Part shown: piece after piece, positions 33,604 to 39,472 of the stretch
How the letters are laid out: each line of letters starts with the position of its first letter
How positions within the stretch are numbered: the first letter of the stretch is position 1
Source of the DNA: Hyphococcus sp.
Lineage (GTDB): Bacteria; Pseudomonadota; Alphaproteobacteria; Caulobacterales; Parvularculaceae
Reading direction: 5' to 3'
Length of the DNA stretch: 39,472 nucleotides
NCBI GenBank assembly: GCA_013002535.1
Contig: JABDJK010000087.1
Location: 1 to 39,472 of the forward strand
The notes under the pieces: generated by a model
What the model was told of the DNA's origin: nothing
Database searches by the model: none
What the model saw: only the letters and a program-made list of their open reading frames with translations
Program-made: the position numbers and the translations under genes

Positions 33604-35862
33604 GTGGCCAACAAGTTGTTTTCGGGTCAATTTGAGTGGTTGAAGGCGCTGCCGCTTTTGGTGGTGACCGGCGCATTAGTCGTGATCGCCCTTGGCGCGT
33701 TGGCGGGCGCGCAATCTCCGGACGCCCGATCGCGTGAGGCGCTTTTCAGCTTCTTCCAGCGTCTGTCGCCTGCGGACTACGACGTCTCCGAAAATTTTCA
33801 GATCGTGCTGATTGACCGAGAGAGCGTTGAACAGGTCGGTCCGTGGCCGTGGCCTCGTACAGTCCTCGCCGACATTGTCGAGAATGCGGGCGCCGCGGGC
33901 GCCAAAGCCGTCATCCTCGTTGAACCCATGGACGCGCCCGATCCACTATCGCCGGAAACCATCGGTGAGTTCTGGCTCGAAGGCGCCAGCGACGATGATC
34001 TCGCGACCCAGCTTGCGCGCTTACCGAAAACTGATGAGGTCCTCGCTAATGCTTTTACGCGGCTTCGCGGCGCAGTTGGCGTTGCTGCATCTTCGAGCGC
34101 AGCAACGAGTTCGCAAAATCAGTTTCAGCGCGCTGACGCAAGGCGGGCGCAGTGGCTGAATCTTGAAGAAGGCGGCGCAGAATTTCTCGCATTGCCCGGC
34201 GCACGATATTTTTATGGACTGAATTCGAACCTTGGACGCGCCGCGACGCCGGCCGTCGCCGCGCTTGTTCCCGATAGCGACGGCGTTGTTCGACGCACGC
34301 CATTATTGTGGACGCTTGATGAAACGCCAACGCCGTCAATTGCTTTGGAAGCCGCACGCCTTGCCGGCGCTGCCGATGACGCCTCGTCGATTAATGCGCG
34401 CGCTGACGCGTCGTCTGCAAACGCCGCTGGAAGGTTTGTGAGAGAAATTTCTGTCAATGGCGCGAACCTGCCGATCAACAGATCAACGACCATGCGTTTG
34501 CATTTGCCGAAGCGCCTTGACGCACCGAAGACGTCCGCATCGCGCCTGTTGGGCAATCGCGCCAACGAACAGCTTGACGGCGCCGTCGTTTTTATTGGTC
34601 TCGATACTGACCTCGGATCGTCGGTAGCGACGCCGCGCGGGTCCATGGCGCCAGTCGAGCTCCACGCCCTCACCGCGGCGCAAATTTCCAGCGGGCACGC
34701 GCCGGCGCGGCCCGGCTGGCTCGGCTACATCGAAGCGCTGGGCGTCATGATCTTTGGCGCCGCAGCGGTGATGACGGCGCAGCGCATGCAATTTTGGCAG
34801 GCGATTGGTTTTGCCGCCGCAGTGTCCGCCGCCTTGTTGCTCGGCGCCTTCATGACGTTCGCCTTCTCCAACATGCTTGTCAATCCACTGCCGCCAGCGA
34901 CCGCGATGTTCATCGGCGCGCTTTCCGTCGCCGGCGGGCGATCCATCGGCGGCGTCATGCGCGATGATAATTTCCGCGGATCGTTCCATGACACATTGCC
35001 CGAGCCGGCGATGAAAATGCTGCGCGAAGAAAACAGCGCCGATATTCTGCAGGGCGCGCGTCGCGATATTTCAGTGCTCGCCTGCGAGTTGCGTATCCTC
35101 GAAGAAGATTTGCGCACGATGCAAAACCTTCCCGACGACGTCACCAAACTGATGGCAGCGGCGTCGCTCGATTTGCGCCAGACGATCATTGATACGGGCG
35201 GCGTCGCCGATCAGGCCGAGGGCGGGCGGCTGTTCGCCTATTACAACGCGCCTATCGAGGCAGCGGACCATCAACAGGCGGCCTGCGCCGCAGCGCTGCG
35301 CCTCGTTGAGAGCATGGACAAGATAAACGAGGATTTGGAAGCGTCGAGCCGCACGCGGAACCTGCAAATCCATCTAGGCATCGGCATTGCGACGGGCGAA
35401 TGTTTCATCGGCCCCATGGGGCATGGCCGTAACAATCGCTATTCCGCCATTGGCCCGGCAGTTGATCGCGCCGCGTTCCTTCGTCAGCAATCGGAATTTT
35501 ACGGACCGGCTATGATTGTTGACGAGTCTATTCACCGGCAGACGCACCATCACTTTGCCTATCTTGAACTCGACAAACTGAAGACTCGCGAAACCGCGCG
35601 GCCGTTTTCGATCTACGCCCTTATCGGCAATCCGTTTATCAAATCGTCAAAAGGCTTCCGCGAGCTTGACGAACATCACCGCGGACTTCTCACCGCTTAT
35701 CGCGCCGGCGACGCCGCAGCGGCCCGCGAAATGCTCGCCCGCGCCAAACAATCCCCCGGCGCCAAGATCGCGTTATTTGATATCTATGAAGAACGCATTC
35801 GCACCCTCGCTGAACGCGGCGCGCCAGAAAACTGGGACGGCGCACATACGGTCGGGGTTTGA
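33604..35862 (+). CDS. CHASE2 sensor with degenerate class III cyclase domain
   Basis: A 752-residue membrane protein with an N-terminal helix (about 12-37), an extracytoplasmic CHASE2 sensor (about 45-370; VLIDRESVEQVGPWPWPR is the hallmark), three helices (about 375-450) and a cyclase-homology domain (about 490-690). The metal-binding aspartates of active cyclases seem lost: FADI is ACEL and the GDG turn before the FGAP-like segment is GGR. The IGDAVNLAARL motif reads IGPAVDRAAFL, losing the conserved Asn and Arg. It probably senses something and regulates partners without making a cyclic nucleotide. The GTG at 33604 with GGGAG 8 bases upstream is preferred to 33574. Confidence 0.85.
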   Translation: MANKLFSGQFEWLKALPLLVVTGALVVIALGALAGAQSPDARSREALFSFFQRLSPADYDVSENFQIVLIDRESVEQVGPWPWPRTVLADIVENAGAAGAKAVILVEPMDAPDPLSPETIGEFWLEGASDDDLATQLARLPKTDEVLANAFTRLRGAVGVAASSSAATSSQNQFQRADARRAQWLNLEEGGAEFLALPGARYFYGLNSNLGRAATPAVAALVPDSDGVVRRTPLLWTLDETPTPSIALEAARLAGAADDASSINARADASSANAAGRFVREISVNGANLPINRSTTMRLHLPKRLDAPKTSASRLLGNRANEQLDGAVVFIGLDTDLGSSVATPRGSMAPVELHALTAAQISSGHAPARPGWLGYIEALGVMIFGAAAVMTAQRMQFWQAIGFAAAVSAALLLGAFMTFAFSNMLVNPLPPATAMFIGALSVAGGRSIGGVMRDDNFRGSFHDTLPEPAMKMLREENSADILQGARRDISVLACELRILEEDLRTMQNLPDDVTKLMAAASLDLRQTIIDTGGVADQAEGGRLFAYYNAPIEAADHQQAACAAALRLVESMDKINEDLEASSRTRNLQIHLGIGIATGECFIGPMGHGRNNRYSAIGPAVDRAAFLRQQSEFYGPAMIVDESIHRQTHHHFAYLELDKLKTRETARPFSIYALIGNPFIKSSKGFRELDEHHRGLLTAYRAGDAAAAREMLARAKQSPGAKIALFDIYEERIRTLAERGAPENWDGAHTVGV

Positions 35863-36066
35863 GGGGTAGGCTTTCACAAAATTTGAACCATGCTTAGAAT
35901 GCAACCTGCCACGACATTCATTGGCTCTGAATGGACGGATTGAATTTCAGCCCATCAGGCAATTCATGGCCCTTAGCTGCCTGGTGGGCCTCCCACAATT
36001 ATTGGCTCTATAAAAGCCGTTCGAACATTCCTATAAACTTGAAATCGAAAATATTGCGGGAAACTC

Positions 36067-36828
36067 GTGCTTCTTCGTCGCATTACAGAACATGTCAAAG
36101 CGCAAAATTGGACTGCCGTCGCGCTCGATTTTGTTATCGTCGTTGTTGGCGTCTTTATTGGTATTCAGGTTTCGAATTGGAACGACTCACGGGCTGAGAG
36201 TGCTCTGGCAGATAGTTACCTCACGCGTCTTCAGGAAGATATTTCTACGGATGTGTCAGCAATAAATAAACGTGTAACTTTCTGGCAGGAAGTGATTGAT
36301 CATGGAGCTAATGCGATAAAGTTCATTGAAAGTGGCGATAAAGGTCAAAAATCTGACTGGGACGTAATCATTGACTTTTACCAAGCAAGCCAGATTTGGA
36401 AGTACGAACCCTCCGACCCAACCTATGGCGAGTTAAAAAGCGCGGGTCAGTTGGGGCTCATTAAAGATGGAGCACTGCGGGCTGACCTTGCGGGATATTA
36501 CGAGAATCTTGATAGGCGCGCAGCTGATTTATATTCTTTGAACCCAGAATATCGCCGTCTAATCCGCGCCAAAACGCCTTATACTATTCAAACCCACATA
36601 TGGGAAAACTGCCATGCCGGAGATGGCGTCGATCAGGAGCTTCTCGATTGCCCAGTTCCTGACGCAGAACTCGATTTCGAGAGCCTTCTCGAAGGATTTG
36701 CTGAAGATCCGCGAGTTATTGAGTCACTTCGATTTTGGATTGTAAATCTTTCTATTGCTACGGATCAGGGAATTATAGAGATCGAACGTTTGAAAACGCT
36801 TGCTGAGAAAGTACAGCAAAAAAAGTGA
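36067..36828 (+). CDS. Array gene 1: LRRIT-leader single-TM protein with Cys pair
   Basis: A 253-residue protein: cytoplasmic basic leader LLRRITEHVKAQNW, one membrane helix (about 17-36), then WND and a helical, probably periplasmic domain. It shares with the genes at 37152 and 38665 the pattern FYQASQ..YEP...YGELKSAGQLGLI...LR..LAGYYENL and a Cys pair (C-x12-C) near residue 185-198. It resembles DUF6090-type proteins of unknown function. The GTG start aligns with the paralogues, with a GGGAA just upstream. Its codon use is AT-richer than the neighbours, hinting at transfer or relaxed selection. It stands alone, 323 bases before gene 2. Confidence 0.75.
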   Translation: MLLRRITEHVKAQNWTAVALDFVIVVVGVFIGIQVSNWNDSRAESALADSYLTRLQEDISTDVSAINKRVTFWQEVIDHGANAIKFIESGDKGQKSDWDVIIDFYQASQIWKYEPSDPTYGELKSAGQLGLIKDGALRADLAGYYENLDRRAADLYSLNPEYRRLIRAKTPYTIQTHIWENCHAGDGVDQELLDCPVPDAELDFESLLEGFAEDPRVIESLRFWIVNLSIATDQGIIEIERLKTLAEKVQQKK

Positions 36829-37151
36829 TCCGCTGTCGTATTACAGCAGGCGCCAAGGCTCAGAACAGGACAGCCGGATCGGTACATAAAGCCGACATTC
36901 ATTTCTGACAGTATTGTGACCGTTCCTGGCGATGAATAGTCAGATTGAAAAACAGCCTGACAGGCGCGTAGTGGCCCTAAATTGCCGGTCGCAGAGACTC
37001 CGATGAACGTCTTTGATCGCGCAAAACGCGACTTAGTTTTCATCCTGTGAACGACTGCCTATTGGTTAGGAGCAAACCTAATCCCTAAGAACTCTTGCGC
37101 GATTATTGCACGCCGACCATAGTTGCGAAAAAAAGAGGGATAGCGGCCACG
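36829..37151. other. Unexplained spacer inside the paralogue array
   Basis: No gene is convincing. Small hairpins occur at 37017-37031 (TCGCG-CAAAA-CGCGA, followed by a weak T-run) and around 37066-37081 (TTAGG/CCTAA). The first might end transcription of array gene 1. The minus-strand frame at 36765-37043 overlaps array gene 1 and is not trusted. Whatever promoter drives array genes 2-4 should lie here. Confidence 0.45.
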
Positions 37152-37928
37152 GTGCTATTACGGCGAATCACTAAACACGTGCGTGACCAAAACTGGTTCG
37201 CGGTATTCCTCGACTTCATTATCGTCGTGGTTGGCGTCTTCATCGGTATTCAGGTCGCGAACTGGAATGACGGACGGCAGTTGCGTCAAACCACGCTGAC
37301 ATATTATGAGCGACTGATTGACGATCTTGAAGCGGAACGCACCACCCAACGGGAACTCACTGCCTATTACCGTCAGGTCAAACAGCATGGGCTGGCGACT
37401 TTAGGGCGCCTTCAGTCAGGTAAAGCTGCGCCGACAGAGCGATATTTCATCGATGCCTATCAGGCGTCGCAGGTGCGCACCTATACGCCCCAGAATGCGA
37501 CCTATAACGAACTGCTCAGTGCAGGAATAGCTAGCGCGATACCAGACGCTGATTTGCGCGGCCGGCTTGCGAATTATTATCTAACCCTCAAGAATTCCGA
37601 ACGAGTGCAAGCGGAAACAACGCCGTATCGGTCCAATCTGCGCACCTATATGCCCTATGATCTTCAGGCGCTAATTCGCGAACGCTGTAAGGAAGAGTTT
37701 TACGTGCAGGATGACGGAATGTTCTCCGTCGATCTGAGCGACGACTGCTCGCTGGACGCTGACTCAGAGTTGTTGGAACGGTCGCTTGCGGCGTTGGAAA
37801 CCTATGATGCGATGGAATTAGAGCTTGGTCGTCATCTTAGCGATATAGATTTAAAGCTGACGTCGCTGGCTATTTATGAGCGTGCGACGGTGAAAACGCT
37901 TAAGGCGTTAATCGAGGAATTAGACTGA
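37152..37928 (+). CDS. Array gene 2: LRRIT-leader single-TM protein with Cys pair
   Basis: A 258-residue paralogue: leader LLRRITKHVRDQNW, helix DFIIVVVGVFIGIQVANWND, then a helical domain with the array pattern AYQASQ..TYTP...YNELLSAGIASAI...LRGRLANYYLTL, YRSNLRTYMPYDLQALI and a Cys pair (C-x19-C, about 185-205). The GTG start at 37152 is fixed by alignment with the paralogues; an upstream ATG-like frame from 37095 adds an unlike leader. Its stop codon overlaps the next ATG (TGATG), so it is translationally coupled to gene 3. Function unknown; the membrane topology (basic leader inside) predicts that the domain faces the periplasm. Confidence 0.78.
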   Translation: MLLRRITKHVRDQNWFAVFLDFIIVVVGVFIGIQVANWNDGRQLRQTTLTYYERLIDDLEAERTTQRELTAYYRQVKQHGLATLGRLQSGKAAPTERYFIDAYQASQVRTYTPQNATYNELLSAGIASAIPDADLRGRLANYYLTLKNSERVQAETTPYRSNLRTYMPYDLQALIRERCKEEFYVQDDGMFSVDLSDDCSLDADSELLERSLAALETYDAMELELGRHLSDIDLKLTSLAIYERATVKTLKALIEELD

Positions 37929-38668
37929 TGCTCCTTCGCCGCATTACCGAGCACGTTAAAGCGCAGAACTGGACCGCTATCGCGCTAGATTTTTTCATCG
38001 TTATTGCTGGAATACTGATCGCCTTTCAAATTACCGCCTGGAATGAGGCGCGCGCCAACCGCGCCGCAGCTGACCGATATATCGCCAGCCTTGCGCAGGA
38101 TTTGCGCGCAGACATAGACGACCTCGAAGCCGTTCGCCAGAACAAAGCGTTCAACGCGGCGGTAATGGAAATCACACTTGTCGGTAGCGGCGCCGCCGAT
38201 CCGGCAAAGCTTTTGCCCGGACCGCCGGTTGACCGGTCTACCATCCCCGCATTTGACTCGCCAGCATGGGCCGCCTTCGCTGCTAAGGTGTTCAATACGC
38301 TTACGTTCGATCCCAGCACCCAGACTTTCGATATGCTGGTGGCGACCGGCGACGTTGCACTGATCGAAAATTATGAATTGGTGCAGACGCTGATGGCGTA
38401 TCGGCAGGCTGTTGTTGTGATGGAGGATTTTGAGGCCAATTCCGGTGCGTTGCAGATTTCAATGGTGCCGAATTTTATCGCCGCTGGAATCGCCGTTGGC
38501 TATCCTATTGAAACAGAAAAATATCGCGCGGCGATGGAAGACAATGAGGCTTTGAAGGCGACGTACATCTCTTTACGCACGCTCACACTTGCGAGCTATG
38601 CCCGCGCCAAGCGAACGCAGGCGTTGGCGAAGGAAACATTAGCGGCGCTAGAGGCGGCGCAACAATGA
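37928..38668 (+). CDS. Array gene 3: divergent LRRIT-leader single-TM protein
   Basis: A 246-residue paralogue with the same leader (LLRRITEHVKAQNW) but a different helix (FFIVIAGILIAFQITAWNEAR) and a clearly different outer domain. It has no YQAS motif and no cysteine at all. Instead it has PAFDSPAWAAFAAKVFNTLTF and TFDMLVATGDVALIENYELVQTLMAY, which resembles the xYxELxSAGxxxLIxDxxLR motif of the siblings. It is therefore the same family with a replaced or strongly diverged body. It overlaps gene 2 by one base and gene 4 by four (ATGA), so genes 2-4 form a tight operon. Confidence 0.78.
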   Translation: MLLRRITEHVKAQNWTAIALDFFIVIAGILIAFQITAWNEARANRAAADRYIASLAQDLRADIDDLEAVRQNKAFNAAVMEITLVGSGAADPAKLLPGPPVDRSTIPAFDSPAWAAFAAKVFNTLTFDPSTQTFDMLVATGDVALIENYELVQTLMAYRQAVVVMEDFEANSGALQISMVPNFIAAGIAVGYPIETEKYRAAMEDNEALKATYISLRTLTLASYARAKRTQALAKETLAALEAAQQ

Positions 38669-39426
38669 TCCTGCGCCGCATCACAGAACACGTCAAAGCG
38701 CAGAACTGGACCGCGGTTGGGCTCGACTTTGTTATCGTCGTTGTTGGTGTGTTCCTTGGTATTCAGGTTGCCAACTGGAATGCAACCCAGGCGAATAAAA
38801 GGACAGCTCAAAAAGCTGTTGAGAGTGTTCAGGCAGAACTGTCGAGCAATCAAGAGATGCTACGAATCTGGATTGACGCTTATGGGACGTATAGAGCACA
38901 CGCATTGGCCACACTTGATGGGCTGGAGCGCCCGGTGGAGGAGTGGGGCGAACAGTTTTTGGTCGATGCATATCAGGCCAGTGGTTACGTGCCCATCACA
39001 CTCCCTCGCGACGCCTATGATGATTTCCTGGCGCTGGGGCCGTCGAAGGTGCTCATCGATGAGGATATCCGGCAAAGTCTGGCAAGATATTACTTTTTTC
39101 TGGAAAGCCAGGAAATAAATCTGATACAAGTGCCTGCTTATCGCAGCCACCTGCGGAGCGTCATGCCTCATGATGTTGAAAACCGTATACGCACCAAATG
39201 CCCGGTACATGTAAACATCCTTGAGAATTCTGTCTCGCGGACGGATACCTGTCAGCCAGATTTAACAGCGGACCAGATAGAGCGAGCCGTGGCGGAATTG
39301 TCTGCCGCGGATCTCAAACCTGATTTCAATTTGGCTCTCTCTGACATGTATTTGAAAATCGGCATTTCCCGCTTATTCCTGAATACGACACAGGAGCTGG
39401 ATGATTTTATTGAAGACGCCACCTAA
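38665..39426 (+). CDS. Array gene 4: LRRIT-leader single-TM protein with Cys pair
   Basis: A 253-residue paralogue: leader ILRRITEHVKAQNW, helix DFVIVVVGVFLGIQVANWN, then AYQASGYVPITLPRDAYDDFLALGPSKVLIDEDIRQSLARYYFFL, YRSHLRSVMPHDVENRI and a Cys pair (C-x16-C, about 187-204). It starts within the stop codon of gene 3. Its 5' end is nearly identical in DNA to array gene 1 (a 20-base perfect match within the helix codons). Only 46 bases follow before the window ends, so the array may go on. Function unknown. Confidence 0.78.
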   Translation: MILRRITEHVKAQNWTAVGLDFVIVVVGVFLGIQVANWNATQANKRTAQKAVESVQAELSSNQEMLRIWIDAYGTYRAHALATLDGLERPVEEWGEQFLVDAYQASGYVPITLPRDAYDDFLALGPSKVLIDEDIRQSLARYYFFLESQEINLIQVPAYRSHLRSVMPHDVENRIRTKCPVHVNILENSVSRTDTCQPDLTADQIERAVAELSAADLKPDFNLALSDMYLKIGISRLFLNTTQELDDFIEDAT

Positions 39427-39472
39427 ACCTGAGCAAGCTATTTCGATACGCATCTTCAGCTGTGTCTCCCCT

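Noticed and set aside
36765-37043. 92-residue minus-strand frame at the end of array gene 1
   Set aside because: It overlaps a real gene tail, lacks a ribosome site and resembles no domain; it might be part of a dispersed non-coding repeat but I cannot show this.
1-39472. CRISPR arrays, tRNA/rRNA genes, insertion sequences
   Set aside because: No regularly spaced direct repeats, no cloverleaf-like segments and no transposase or integrase gene were seen in either strand.

Overview
The window looks like ordinary chromosome from an alphaproteobacterium. Three markers support this: a supernumerary complex I subunit of the NDUFA12 type next to an mlaD-like gene, a DUF2155 gene and aat; the order aroQ-accB-accC; and a very long B12-dependent ribonucleotide reductase. 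Codon use is GC-rich with many ggcgcc motifs. The intergenic repeats and the gene mix suggest a marine Parvularculaceae/Hyphomonadaceae-like lineage, but that placement is an inference from the gene set only. I see no tRNA, rRNA, CRISPR array or intact mobile element.

Layout. Positions 1-437 hold REP-like hairpins and no gene. Positions 438-5098 (minus strand) hold a small conserved protein, clpB with a heat-shock-type promoter, an EF-hand exported protein with a clear terminator, and thiG-thiS. Positions 5207-7578 (plus) hold aroQ, accB and accC. Positions 7631-11040 (minus) hold a ytoQ-like gene and a two-lobe M16 zinc protease lipoprotein. aat (plus) converges on the minus-strand operon NDUFA12-mlaD-DUF2155. 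nrdJ (13550-17278) and a membrane-anchored pentapeptide-repeat gene follow on the plus strand.

Positions 18239-20913 (minus) hold a gene-transfer-agent/phage-type holin, thiO and a lytic transglycosylase. A CPA-type antiporter with unusual core motifs lies at 21287-22495 (plus). Next on the minus strand are isovaleryl-CoA dehydrogenase, a small protein kinase and a coupled 59-residue ORF, then a voltage-gated cation channel with a TLEGWPD filter. A large two-TM coiled-coil protein that resembles polarity scaffolds in layout follows on the plus strand. After a small membrane protein and a secreted esterase comes a complete Mla/MCE-type lipid transporter operon (minus, 29981-33440: STAS-permease, ATPase, MCE protein, auxiliary lipoprotein). 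A CHASE2-cyclase protein with a degraded active site is divergent from it.

The right end (36067-39426) is the most unusual part. It holds four consecutive genes that share an almost identical 5' segment, encoding a cytoplasmic LRRIT-type leader plus one membrane helix. Behind this leader the predicted periplasmic domains have diverged strongly, and three of the four carry a cysteine pair. The last three genes overlap at their start/stop codons. This array probably continues beyond the window, has no function I can name, and is my main candidate for an undescribed system.
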